Source of the DNA: an uncultured Collinsella sp.
GTDB taxonomy: Bacteria; Actinomycetota; Coriobacteriia; Coriobacteriales; Coriobacteriaceae
Direction: 5' to 3'
Length of the DNA stretch: 64,000 nt
Assembly (NCBI GenBank): GCA_947507155.1
Contig: CANNOC010000011.1
Coordinates: 1 to 64,000 of the forward strand
Both the position numbers and the translations under genes were made by a program. Below the pieces are notes generated by a model that was given only the letters and a program-made list of their open reading frames with translations, had not been told where the DNA came from and did not search any database. Below, piece after piece: positions 51,280 through 59,284 of the stretch (position 1 is the stretch's first letter; the number at the start of each line of letters is the position of its first letter).

Positions 51280-52137
51280 CTACTCCACGACCTTATCCGG
51301 CTGGATGAGCTCCTCGTAGTAGCTGATATGCTCGCGGGCGTCTTCAATCTCGGGCAGCAGGAAGTTGTAGATAACCTCGATTATCATCGTGGCACTCATC
51401 TTGGAGAACGCAAAGTCGCCCGTGGTGAGCAGTGCCTCGTGGTTCACAGTATTAAAGGTGTAGTCGGCCAGGCGAGCAAGCGGGGACTTGCTGTCGCTGC
51501 TGATGACGACAACGGTGGCGCCACAGCCGCGAGCTGCTTTTGCCATGCGGTTCAGTCGACGCGACTTGCCAGAGTTCGAGATCAGCACGATGACATCACC
51601 AGGGCGCAACGTGAGCGCAAAGCCGATTGATGTCTCGCTGATGGTGCTTGCCATGCAGCGAAGGCTCAGCTGCGAAAACTTAAATGTCGCATCGAGCGCG
51701 ACCGCGTTCGTATTGCCCACGGCGGCGAACTCAATAACGCCGGCATTCTTAAGCGCGTGTACAACTGCGGCCAACGTGTCGTGATCAATGCCGTCGATGG
51801 TCGCATTAAGCTCACTCACCTTGGCGGCGAGGATATTTTTAAGGCTCTGCTCCATGTTGTCGAGCGAGACCTCGTCGGTCAGGCCCTCGTTGCGCTGACT
51901 CTCCAAGTCGCGCGCCAACGAAAACTGAAAGCTGCGGAAGCTGCCAAAGCCCAGTTTGCGGCAGAAGCGCGAAACTGTCGCCTCGGACGTGGCAGCGGCT
52001 CGTGAGAGCTGGGCGGCCGTCAGGCGCGGCGCCTCGGACTGGTGCTCCAATATATAGTCGACAATGCGCTGCTCGGAATCGCTGTACCCTTTGTGCGTGC
52101 TAATAAGGGAGAGCGCGCTCTTGCTGCTATCGGTCAT
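51280..52137 (-). CDS. MurR/RpiR family transcriptional regulator
   Basis: 285 residues: N-terminal RpiR helix-turn-helix (about 18-77, YSDSEQRIVDYILEH...LSRAAATSEATVSRFCRKLGF) and a C-terminal SIS sugar-phosphate domain (about 125-250, VIVLISNSGKSRRLNRMAKAA). It is divergent from the fructose locus, whose phosphosugar (fructose-1-P or similar) is the likely ligand. Several TGAAA/TTTCA half-sites lie between them. GGAGCC precedes the ATG. Confidence 0.9.
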   Translation of the reverse strand: MTDSSKSALSLISTHKGYSDSEQRIVDYILEHQSEAPRLTAAQLSRAAATSEATVSRFCRKLGFGSFRSFQFSLARDLESQRNEGLTDEVSLDNMEQSLKNILAAKVSELNATIDGIDHDTLAAVVHALKNAGVIEFAAVGNTNAVALDATFKFSQLSLRCMASTISETSIGFALTLRPGDVIVLISNSGKSRRLNRMAKAARGCGATVVVISSDSKSPLARLADYTFNTVNHEALLTTGDFAFSKMSATMIIEVIYNFLLPEIEDAREHISYYEELIQPDKVVE

Positions 52138-52152
52138 GGATGGCTCCTGGTT

Positions 52153-52184
52153 GGCATTGAAAATCGGACTCGTTTTTCAATGCC
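52153..52184. promoter_or_regulatory. Perfect 11-bp inverted repeat, candidate RpiR operator
   Basis: GGCATTGAAAA (52153-52163) and TTTTCAATGCC (52174-52184) separated by 10 nt. It lies 16 nt upstream of the rpiR ATG; the TGAAA-N-TTTCA content fits RpiR-family sites. Autoregulation is inferred. Confidence 0.6.
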
Positions 52185-52219
52185 ATAGTATACGGGCATT
52201 TTCAATTACAAGATACACC

Positions 52220-52247
52220 TTGCCGTTTCAAGTGTTGATGGTAAACT
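52220..52247 (+). promoter_or_regulatory. Promoter of fruA
   Basis: TTGCCG (52220-52225), 16-nt spacer, extended -10 TGGTAAACT with TAAACT at 52242-52247. TSS would be near 52254, just upstream of the 52269 palindrome. Confidence 0.6.
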
Positions 52248-52268
52248 TTCACTTACCGTTTACGGTTA

Positions 52269-52283
52269 TGAAAGAACCTTTCA
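52269..52283. promoter_or_regulatory. TGAAAG-AAC-CTTTCA palindrome, candidate operator
   Basis: A perfect 6-bp inverted repeat with 3-nt spacer, about 15 nt downstream of the predicted fruA start point, where a repressor would block elongation. The same half-sites (CTTTCA, TGAAAG) reappear before fruK2 at 58122-58148. Confidence 0.6.
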
Positions 52284-52373
52284 CCGGAGAATTGCGCCTT
52301 GTCTCTTCTCATGCGGACGGTAGGTTGGTATCTTTCAGGTGTGGAAAAACGCGTATCGAAGCGCGTGTAGGGG

Positions 52374-52389
52374 AGCGCCCGCGGGCGCT
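52374..52389. repeat. 16-bp perfect GC palindrome in the fruA leader
   Basis: AGCGCCCGCGGGCGCT, 22 nt before the fruA ATG, next to a second small repeat (ACGCG...CGCGT, 52349-52366). It would fold tightly in the mRNA leader just before the AAGGAGGG ribosome site. Confidence 0.6.
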
Positions 52390-52410
52390 GTACTCAAGAA
52401 GGAGGGACAC

Positions 52411-54420
52411 ATGGCTAAGTTTGACATCATCGCCGCCACCGGTTGCCCGACCGGCATCGCGCACACCTTCATGGCGAAGGAGGCGCTGGAGAAGGCAGCT
52501 GCCGAGCGCGGTCTGACCATTAAGGTCGAGACCCATGGCCAGGTCGGTGTCGAGAACGAGCTCACCAAGAGTGAGATCGCTGGTGCCAAGGCCGTCGTCG
52601 TCGCAGCCGATAAGGATGTCCAGGCGGAGCGTTTCGCCGGTAAGCCCATGGTTTCCGTTGGTGTTTCCAAGGCCCTGTCCGTCGAGGCTGCAGGTAAGCT
52701 GATCGACCGCGCACTCGCCGCCAAGGGCGACGACACGGTTGCTGCTGCCGCCGATGCCGAGGATGAGGTCGAGGAGAAGGAGTCCATCGGCCACATCATT
52801 TATAAGCACCTCATGAACGGCGTCAGCCACATGCTGGTCTTCGTCGTTGCCGGTGGTGTCCTGACCGCTGTTTCGTTCCTGTGGGGCATCACGTCCTTCG
52901 ATTCGACGGCTGCCGACTACAACAGCTTCGCCGCTATGCTCAAGATCATCGGCGGCATTGCCATGAACCTCATGGTTCCCGTGCTTTCCGCCTACATCGC
53001 CGAGTCCATCGGCAAGCGCCCGGCGCTCGTTCCCGGCTTTGTTGCCGGTATGATCGCCATCCAGGGCCTGCCCGTTAACGCCGATACACACATGATCGAT
53101 GCTGGCGGCACGGGCGTGGGCTTCGGCTTCCTCGGCGGCATCGTCGGCGGCTTCCTCGCTGGTTATGTCATCTTGCTGCTCGAGAAGGTTTTTGCCAAGC
53201 TGCCCAAGAACCTGGACGGCCTCAAGGCCATCTTCCTGTACCCGCTGTTCTCGACTGCTATCGTCGGTCTGGTCATGCTCGGCATCTCCGGCCCCATGGC
53301 TGCCATCAACACCGCCATGATGGACTTCCTCAAGGGCCTGTCTGCCTCCGGCGCTGTTGTCCTGGGTCTTGCTATCGGCTGCATGTGCGCCTTTGACATG
53401 GGCGGCCCGGTCAACAAGGCTGCTTACGTCACCGGTACCGCTATGCTCACCGAGGCTCTGGCTGCCGGTGTCGGCACCGACACCTACAACTTCGGCACCA
53501 ACTTCATGGCTGCCGTCTCCGCCGCCTGCATCGTTCCGCCGCTGATCACCACCTTCGCCGTCATCGTCGGCAAGAAGTACTTCAGCCAGGAGGACCATGA
53601 CGCCGGTGTCGTCAACCTTATCCTTGGCTGCACCCACATCACCGAGGGCGCCATTCCGTTCATGACCAAGAACATCTGGCCCGTCATGCCCATCATGATG
53701 CTCGGTTCCTCCATCGCCTCGATCCTGACCATTATGTTCAACGTCCACGATCCGGCGCCCCACGGTGGCTTCCTGGTCCTGCCTGTTGTCGAGAACGGTC
53801 CGCTTTGGGTCCTCGCGATCCTCATCGGCGCCGTGGTCGGTGGCATCCTGTTCGTCGCTTTCAAGAAGTATGACTTCGAGAAGAACCAGAAGGCCGCTCC
53901 CGCCGCTCCCGCCAAGCCGGTCGAGGCTCCCAAGGCCGCTGCCGTCGAGGCCTCCAAGGCCGAGGCTGCCGGCTTCGTGAAGGTCGAGAATGTCTTTGTC
54001 GCCGAGGACTTCGCTTCTCGTGACGAGGCTCTGAGCTTCGTTTCCAACCAGGCCGTCAAGGCCGGTATCGCAAACGACGCCGACGCCGTGATGAACGCCT
54101 TCCTGGCTCGCGAGGCCGAGGGCACCACGGGCATGTTGGAGGGCTTCGCTATCCCGCATGCCAAGTCCGATGCCATTACCGAGGCTGCTGTCATCGTCGT
54201 CAAGGACGACTCTGGCGTGACCGGTTGGGATACCATGGACGGCGCTCCCGTCAACGTGGCTATTGCCCTGCTCATCCCCGGTGCCCAGGCCGGCACCACG
54301 CACCTCAAGATCCTGTCCAAGGTCGCTGAGGCGCTCATGGACGAGGACTTCCGTGCCACCGTCAAGGGTTCCTCCGACGCCGCCGAGATCGCCAAGACGA
54401 TCAACGCCCGTCTGGTCTAA
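52411..54420 (+). CDS. fruA: PTS fructose transporter, EIIB-EIIC-EIIA
   Basis: 669-residue fused enzyme II that imports fructose as fructose-1-phosphate. EIIB (1-105): AATGCPTGIAHT with phospho-Cys12. Linker, then EIIC (about 130-490) with some nine TM helices. An Ala/Pro linker precedes EIIA (about 520-669), phospho-His in GFAIPHAK (about 582). Order B-C-A differs from the A-B-C fusions of some Firmicutes. ATG 52411 follows AAGGAGGG. HPr and EI, encoded next, supply its phosphate. Confidence 0.95.
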   Translation: MAKFDIIAATGCPTGIAHTFMAKEALEKAAAERGLTIKVETHGQVGVENELTKSEIAGAKAVVVAADKDVQAERFAGKPMVSVGVSKALSVEAAGKLIDRALAAKGDDTVAAAADAEDEVEEKESIGHIIYKHLMNGVSHMLVFVVAGGVLTAVSFLWGITSFDSTAADYNSFAAMLKIIGGIAMNLMVPVLSAYIAESIGKRPALVPGFVAGMIAIQGLPVNADTHMIDAGGTGVGFGFLGGIVGGFLAGYVILLLEKVFAKLPKNLDGLKAIFLYPLFSTAIVGLVMLGISGPMAAINTAMMDFLKGLSASGAVVLGLAIGCMCAFDMGGPVNKAAYVTGTAMLTEALAAGVGTDTYNFGTNFMAAVSAACIVPPLITTFAVIVGKKYFSQEDHDAGVVNLILGCTHITEGAIPFMTKNIWPVMPIMMLGSSIASILTIMFNVHDPAPHGGFLVLPVVENGPLWVLAILIGAVVGGILFVAFKKYDFEKNQKAAPAAPAKPVEAPKAAAVEASKAEAAGFVKVENVFVAEDFASRDEALSFVSNQAVKAGIANDADAVMNAFLAREAEGTTGMLEGFAIPHAKSDAITEAAVIVVKDDSGVTGWDTMDGAPVNVAIALLIPGAQAGTTHLKILSKVAEALMDEDFRATVKGSSDAAEIAKTINARLV

Positions 54421-54458
54421 ACCCGCAGCACGCGTAAAACATCGCTCCCTGCATACAA

Positions 54459-54493
54459 GGCGGAGACCCCCTCTAGGGCCTCCGCCTATTTCT
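54459..54493 (+). terminator. Terminator after fruA
   Basis: GGCGGAG (54459-54465) pairs with CTCCGCC (54480-54486), followed by TATTTCT. Confidence 0.65.
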
Positions 54494-54504
54494 ACCTCTC
54501 CCAC

Positions 54505-54573
54505 AAGTTGCGGTGAAATAGGGACTGTTTAAACGATTCAACCCCAAATTCAGTCCCTATTTCACCGCAACTT
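54505..54573. repeat. 23-bp perfect inverted repeat, AGTTGCGGTGAAATAG family copy 1
   Basis: Arms 54505-54527 and 54551-54573 are perfectly complementary, with a 23-nt loop. The outer 16 bases, AGTTGCGGTGAAATAG, recur at 63322; the inner bases GGGACTG differ. No T-run follows. Confidence 0.85.
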
Positions 54574-54591
54574 ACAAAAGGGCATAGATGA

Positions 54592-54721
54592 GGCTGCCTG
54601 TCGATTTTTTGTCGCGAACAGGTCATCAGCCAGAATTCCGTTCGCACGATATTGCTCTGGACCGGCCCTCTGTGGGCGAGCAAGCGGCCAGCAACGACAT
54701 CCGTCCAATAATTCGTGCGAA
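54592..54721 (+). ncRNA. Candidate structured RNA upstream of ptsH
   Basis: Two nested stems in a 250-nt non-coding gap. (1) GGCTG-CCTGT (54592-54601) with ACAGG and CAGCC (54618-54631). (2) TTCGCACGA (54641-54649) with TCGTGCGAA (54713-54721), continued inward by TATT/AATA, GGAC/GTCC and GGCC/GGCC. It could be a leader or a small RNA. No known family is recognised. Confidence 0.4.
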
Positions 54722-54777
54722 ACACAATGAAAAACAGTTTGATGTGAGTTAATATAAACAACGTCGTGAATATGGCT

Positions 54778-54797
54778 CCTGTCGCATGGCTGACAGG
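54778..54797 (+). promoter_or_regulatory. Leader hairpin before ptsH
   Basis: CCTGTC (54778-54783) / GACAGG (54792-54797) with an 8-nt loop, 26 nt before the ptsH ATG and upstream of its AAAGGAG. Possible 5' stabiliser of ptsH mRNA. Confidence 0.4.
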
Positions 54798-54823
54798 GGT
54801 TAAACACAAAAAAGGAGTCAATT

Positions 54824-55087
54824 ATGGTTTCTGAGAAGGCTACCCTCGTTAATCCTCAGGGTCTTCACATGCGTCCGGCCGGCCTCTTCGCCTCCACCAT
54901 GGGCAAGTACGCCTGCGACGTGACGGTCGTCACCCCCGAGAAGGAGGTCAACGGCAAGTCCCCGATGGCCCTCATGGCCGCTGGTATCCCCTGCGGCACC
55001 GAGGTCGAGGTCAAGTGCGACGGCGCTGACGAGGCCGAGGCTCTGGCTGCTGCCATCGAGCTCATCAAGAGCGGTCTTGGCGAGTAG
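54824..55087 (+). CDS. ptsH: Phosphocarrier protein HPr
   Basis: 87 residues. HPr passes phosphate from EI to the EIIA domains. His15 sits in NPQGLHMRPAG, Ser46 in VNGKSPMALMAAG, the position phosphorylated by HPr kinase in Gram-positives. A full regulatory serine is present although no hprK is in the window. AAAGGAG precedes the ATG. Located in the fructose locus, with ptsI next. Confidence 0.97.
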   Translation: MVSEKATLVNPQGLHMRPAGLFASTMGKYACDVTVVTPEKEVNGKSPMALMAAGIPCGTEVEVKCDGADEAEALAAAIELIKSGLGE

Positions 55088-55132
55088 AACTCAAACGGGT
55101 CGCATGTTGAACAACTAAGTTCATATTTGGGG

Positions 55133-55169
55133 GCGCAGTGACCTGTTTTAAGGTAGCTGCGCTCTTTTG
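55133..55169 (+). terminator. Terminator between ptsH and ptsI
   Basis: GCGCAG...ACCT (55133-55144) pairs with AGGT...CTGCGC (55151-55162); TCTTTTG follows. It would give excess HPr over EI by partial termination, a common expression pattern. Confidence 0.75.
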
Positions 55170-55220
55170 TCATGGATATGGCAAAACGCTTTATCACATG
55201 ACACGGAGAGAGGAATGGGA

Positions 55221-56924
55221 ATGTATCAGGGAGTCAACGCTTCCGAGGGCATCGGTATCGGCACCGTCATGGTCGCCGTCGATCCCGACTTGACGTTTGA
55301 GCCGCACGAGGTTGCTGATTCGGCAGCAGAGAAGGAGCGCTATCAGTCCGCTCTTTCGGTCTTCTGCGAGAAGACCCAGGCTCAGGCCGACCACATGAAG
55401 GAGACGGTGGGCGAGGCCGAGGCCGAGATCATGAGCGGACACATTGTCCTGGCTCAGGACCCGGGCATGACCGATGCCATCAACGCTGCCATTGACGGCG
55501 GCACCTGCGCCGAGCAGGCGCTCATGGACACCTCGACCATGTTCGAGAACATGTTCCTGTCCATGGACGACGAGATGTTCCGTCTGCGCGCGGCCGATAT
55601 CGCCGACATCCGCACCGGTATTCTGGCCGAGCTGCTGGGCAAGGAGGTCGTCGACCTCTCCGTCCTGCCCGAGAACACCGTCGTTGTCGTGCATGACCTT
55701 ACGCCGTCCATGACCGCCACGATCGATAAGGCTCACGTTGCCGGTATCGTCACCGAGACCGGTGGCCGCACGTCGCACTCCGCGATCATCGCGCGCGCCC
55801 TCGAGATCCCGGCTGTCCTTTCGGTTTCCAACAGCTGCACCGCGCTGCGCAACGGCATGACCGTTGTCGTCGACGGTGGCAAGGGCATCGTTGAGGCCGA
55901 TCCCAACGAGGAGACGCTCGCCGCCTACACTGCCAAGGCCGAGGCCTTCGCTGCCGAGAAGGCAGCCCTCGAGGCCTTCCGTGGCAAGCCGTCCGTGACT
56001 GCCGATGGCATCAAGAAGATCATCGCCTGCAACATCGGTAACCCCGATGACGTGCCCAACGCGCTCGATCACGATGCCGAGGCTATCGGTCTGTTCCGCT
56101 CCGAGTTCCTGTTCATGGACTCCGCCGAGCTTCCTTCCGAGGAGGAGCAGTTCAACGCCTACCGCAAGGTCGCTAGTGCGCTCAAGGGCGCTCCTGTCAT
56201 CATCCGCACGCTCGATGTGGGTGGCGACAAGGAGATTCCGTATCTGCACATGGTCAAGGAAGACAACCCCTTCATGGGCTTCCGCGCCGTGCGTTACTGC
56301 CTGGCAAATCCCGATCAGTACAAGGTCCAGCTTCGCGCTCTGCTGCGCGCCAGCGCCTTCGGCGATGTCAAGATCATGATCCCGCTCGTCACCTGCGTCG
56401 AGGAGGTCGTGGCTGTCAAGGAGCTCGTCGAGCAGTGCAAGGCCGAGCTGACCGAAGAGGGTCGCAAGTTCAACGAGAACATCGAGGTCGGCATCATGGT
56501 CGAGACGCCTGCTGCCTCGCTGCTCGCTGACCGCCTGGCCGAGGTCGCCGACTTCTTCTCCATCGGCACCAACGACCTGATCGGCTACACCATGTGTGCC
56601 GACCGTGGCAACGACACCATCTCCAACCTGTACCAGGTGTACTATCCCGCCGTGCTCCGCTCGCTCAAGAACATCATCGAGAGCGGCGTGAAGGCCGGCA
56701 TCATGGTCGGTATGTGCGGCGAGGCCGCTGCCGATCCGCTGCTTGAGCCGCTGCTGATCAGCTGGGGCTTGGAGGAGTTCTCGATGAGCGCTCCGTCGAT
56801 CCTGCGCGCCCGCAAGACCATCAGCCAGTGGACCAAGGCCGAGTGCGACGAGCTCGCCGAGAAGGCACTCGCCTGCAACACTGCCGCCGAGGTCAAGGCG
56901 CTGCTCGAGTCCGCAGCTCGCTAA
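55221..56924 (+). CDS. ptsI: PTS enzyme I (phosphoenolpyruvate-protein phosphotransferase)
   Basis: 567 residues. EI takes phosphate from PEP and gives it to HPr His15. N-terminal domain with the active His in TGGRTSHSAIIARALEIPAV (about 186), PEP-binding barrel with RSEFLFMD, GFRAVRYCL, GIMVETPAASLLAD, FSIGTNDLIGYTM and the catalytic Cys in MCGEAAAD. ATG 55221 is preferred over ATG 55215 because GAGAGAGG is better spaced. Confidence 0.96.
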   Translation: MYQGVNASEGIGIGTVMVAVDPDLTFEPHEVADSAAEKERYQSALSVFCEKTQAQADHMKETVGEAEAEIMSGHIVLAQDPGMTDAINAAIDGGTCAEQALMDTSTMFENMFLSMDDEMFRLRAADIADIRTGILAELLGKEVVDLSVLPENTVVVVHDLTPSMTATIDKAHVAGIVTETGGRTSHSAIIARALEIPAVLSVSNSCTALRNGMTVVVDGGKGIVEADPNEETLAAYTAKAEAFAAEKAALEAFRGKPSVTADGIKKIIACNIGNPDDVPNALDHDAEAIGLFRSEFLFMDSAELPSEEEQFNAYRKVASALKGAPVIIRTLDVGGDKEIPYLHMVKEDNPFMGFRAVRYCLANPDQYKVQLRALLRASAFGDVKIMIPLVTCVEEVVAVKELVEQCKAELTEEGRKFNENIEVGIMVETPAASLLADRLAEVADFFSIGTNDLIGYTMCADRGNDTISNLYQVYYPAVLRSLKNIIESGVKAGIMVGMCGEAAADPLLEPLLISWGLEEFSMSAPSILRARKTISQWTKAECDELAEKALACNTAAEVKALLESAAR

Positions 56925-56941
56925 TTTGGTATCAGAGGTAA

Positions 56942-56971
56942 CCGCGTGGTTGGAATGGGCCGGCCACGCGG
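56942..56971 (+). repeat. Inverted repeat between ptsI and fruK1
   Basis: CCGCGTGG (56942-56949) and CCACGCGG (56964-56971), 14-nt loop with GGGCCGG. No T-run. It may be a processing or stability hairpin between the co-transcribed genes. Confidence 0.55.
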
Positions 56972-56998
56972 CCCTCACATATACAGGGGGTACTGTAA

Positions 56999-57931
56999 AT
57001 GTTCTACACGCTAACCGCTAACCCGGCTGTCGACATGACGGTTTCGAGCTCTCCGCTCGAGCCCGACGAGAACGTCCGCACCGGCTCGGCCAGCTACACG
57101 GCTAACGGCAAGGGCCTCGACGTGTCCTTCGCCTTTAAGAAGATGGGCGTCGACACCGTCGCGCTCGGCTTCTTCGCCGGATTCACGGGCAAGTTTATCG
57201 TCGAGGAGGTCATGAACCTGGGTTGCCTGTGCCGCCCGGTCTGGACCGATGGCATCACGCGTATCAACACCTACGTCAACGATGGCCAGCACGAGTACGG
57301 CATCCTTAACCCCGGCGCCCCGATTACGCCGGAGCACCAGAAGGAGCTCTACAACATCCTGGACACCGCGGGCGATCTTGAGTGCCTGATTGTCTCCGGC
57401 TCCGTGCCTCCCAAAGCTACGCCCGACTTCCTGGCCCAGGTTATGGAGCACGCTCAGGCTCGTGGCGCCGACGTCGTCCTGGACCTGTCCTCCGACAAGC
57501 TCAAGGAGCTCGCTCACAAGAAGCCGCTGCTCATTAAGCCGAACCATCACGAGATGAAGGCCATCTTCGGCGTGCCTGTCGACACCGACGACGAGGTCCG
57601 CGTTGCCATGAAGCTCGCCCACGACGCCGGCGTTCAGAACGTGCTGCTCACCCGTGGTAGCCGCGGCGATGCTTATTTCTCCAACGGCGAGGACATCTGG
57701 TACGCCAAGCGTGAGTTCAACATCAAGCTGGTCTCTTCCGTCTGCGCCGGCGACTGCACCCTCGCCGCGTTCCTGCACAAGTGGTACAGGGATCGCGACA
57801 ACGTCGAGGAGGCCATGAAGCTCGCTATGGCCACCGGCGCCAACGTTGCCGAGTCCGTGGGCATTGGCGACTTCGGTCACGTCGATGAGTACAGCAAGCG
57901 CGTTGCTGTCCGCAAGCTCGATCGCAAGTAA
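56999..57931 (+). CDS. fruK: 1-phosphofructokinase paralogue 1 (PfkB family)
   Basis: 310-residue PfkB-family kinase, expected to phosphorylate fructose-1-P to fructose-1,6-bisphosphate. N-terminal MFYTLTANPAVDMTV, substrate loop YTANGKGLDVSFAFKKMG, WTDGITRINTYV, LIKPNHHEM, and C-terminal CAGDCTLAAFL with the catalytic Asp. Two positions differ from the neighbour and the family: NGKGLD where GKGxN is usual, and CAGDC where GAGDS is usual, so the specificity may differ. It is a tandem paralogue of the gene at 58158. Confidence 0.88.
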   Translation: MFYTLTANPAVDMTVSSSPLEPDENVRTGSASYTANGKGLDVSFAFKKMGVDTVALGFFAGFTGKFIVEEVMNLGCLCRPVWTDGITRINTYVNDGQHEYGILNPGAPITPEHQKELYNILDTAGDLECLIVSGSVPPKATPDFLAQVMEHAQARGADVVLDLSSDKLKELAHKKPLLIKPNHHEMKAIFGVPVDTDDEVRVAMKLAHDAGVQNVLLTRGSRGDAYFSNGEDIWYAKREFNIKLVSSVCAGDCTLAAFLHKWYRDRDNVEEAMKLAMATGANVAESVGIGDFGHVDEYSKRVAVRKLDRK

Positions 57932-57957
57932 GCGAAACACGACATATTCGTGGTTCT

Positions 57958-57992
57958 ATGGCGCCTCGGCTTTGGCCGGGGCGCCATTTTTG
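57958..57992 (+). terminator. Terminator after fruK1
   Basis: ATGGCGCC-T-CGGC pairs with GCCG-G-GGCGCCAT; TTTTTG follows. It separates fruK1 from fruK2, which therefore needs its own promoter. Confidence 0.92.
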
Positions 57993-58117
57993 TTAATTGC
58001 AAAAGAGCGTCAGGGCAAGCCCCCTGATTTTTTGCCGCGCTTTGCCGCTTTTCTGCCGCCCTGCACGCGTTCTACACCGTTCGCCGAGTTGCTATAGCCT
58101 TTTCACGTGGCGTGGAA

Positions 58118-58123
58118 TATACT
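58118..58123 (+). promoter_or_regulatory. Putative -10 of fruK2 with flanking RpiR half-sites
   Basis: TATACT (58118-58123), 35 nt before the ATG; no good -35. CTTTCA (58122-58127) and TGAAAG (58143-58148) lie just downstream, the half-sites seen at the fruA operator. Confidence 0.45.
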
Positions 58124-58157
58124 TTCATCAACACGTTGCCTTGTGAAAGGAACATTC

Positions 58158-59090
58158 ATGATTTACACGCTCACTGCAAATCCCGCCATCGACTATAACA
58201 TTGCCTGCGACGGTCTTTCCGCCAATACCGTAACCCGCACGCGCGACGCGGTCTACACGCCCAACGGCAAGGGTCTCAACGTCTCGTTCACCCTCGATCA
58301 CTACGGTGTCGACACCACGATCCTGGGCTTTTTTGCCGGTTTCTCGGGCGAGTTTATCGTCAAGGGCGCCGAGGCCCTGGGCGTGCCCGTCAAGCCCGTG
58401 TGGACTGACGGCATAACGCGCGTCAATGTCTTCCTCAACGCCGGTCCCGACACCGAGTACAACATGGTCAATGCAGGCGCTGCCATCAATGCTGCCAACG
58501 AGCAGGAGATGTTTGAGCTCATTGATTCGCTCGAGGACATGACCTGCCTGGTCATTAGCGGCTCGCTGCCTCCCAACACCTCCGAGGGTTTCCTGCCCGA
58601 GGTACTTCGCCGTGTTAAGGCGAAGGGCGCCGAGTTCGTGCTCGATATCTCGAGCCATCAGCTGGCTGACCTCATTGTCATGGAGCCGTTGCTCATTAAG
58701 CCCAACGATGACGAGCTGCTCGACATCTTTGGCATTAAGGTGAGCGGTGGCGACGACGAGTCCGTTAAGGGCGCGATGGCCGAGCTGCACGCCAAAGGCG
58801 CTAAGAACGTACTGCTGACCCTTGGCGGCGAGGGCGCGTACTTCTCCAACGGCGAACACATCTGGTTTGCCAACCGTACCTTTGAGGTCAAGGTGCTGTC
58901 GACCGTCTGCGCCGGCGACTCCTCGCTTGCCGCCTTCCTGTCCGTGTGGCACGACGCTCCCGAGCGCGTCGAGGACGCCCTGCGCCTCTCGATGGCCACC
59001 GGCGCCAACGTGGTGGAGTGTGCCGGTCTGGGCGATTTTGCCAAGGTGGACGAATATAGCAAGCACATTGAGGTTCGCCAGGTCTGCTAG
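58158..59090 (+). CDS. fruK: 1-phosphofructokinase paralogue 2 (PfkB family)
   Basis: 310 residues, about as long as paralogue 1 and colinear with it: MIYTLTANPAIDYNI, YTPNGKGLNVSFTLDHYG (canonical GKGxN here), FFAGFSGEFIVKG, WTDGITRVNVFL, LIKPNDDELLDIFG and CAGDSSLAAFL. It retains the more canonical residues and is the better candidate for true FruK. ATG 58158 follows GAAAGGAA; upstream in-frame sequence is not homologous. Confidence 0.9.
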   Translation: MIYTLTANPAIDYNIACDGLSANTVTRTRDAVYTPNGKGLNVSFTLDHYGVDTTILGFFAGFSGEFIVKGAEALGVPVKPVWTDGITRVNVFLNAGPDTEYNMVNAGAAINAANEQEMFELIDSLEDMTCLVISGSLPPNTSEGFLPEVLRRVKAKGAEFVLDISSHQLADLIVMEPLLIKPNDDELLDIFGIKVSGGDDESVKGAMAELHAKGAKNVLLTLGGEGAYFSNGEHIWFANRTFEVKVLSTVCAGDSSLAAFLSVWHDAPERVEDALRLSMATGANVVECAGLGDFAKVDEYSKHIEVRQVC

Positions 59091-59112
59091 CCGCATCGAC
59101 ATATCGTTGCCG

Positions 59113-59147
59113 AACACCCGCTTTGGATTTCCAAGGCGGGTGTTTTT
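59113..59147 (+). terminator. Terminator after fruK2
   Basis: AACACCCGC (59113-59121) pairs with GCGGGTGTT (59136-59144), with TTTGG/CCAA inside; TTTG follows. Confidence 0.9.
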
Positions 59148-59284
59148 GCATTCTGGGCGCATGTGGTGCTTGCTGTCCCGTTCGTTCGGATCGACGATAC
59201 GATTGCATGTGCGCGCATGCCCGTTTCTTGTTAGACTTCTTGAGAACCATCGATTAACGCTTGCAGGCGTAGGAGGCCATAGGT

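Noticed and set aside
54492..54821. Minus-strand 109-codon frame and a + strand frame at 63181-63465 that share 'SCGEI' and 'LFHRNL' peptides
   Set aside because: The shared peptides come only from both frames crossing copies of the AGTTGCGGTGAAATAG palindrome; neither has a ribosome site or homology beyond it.
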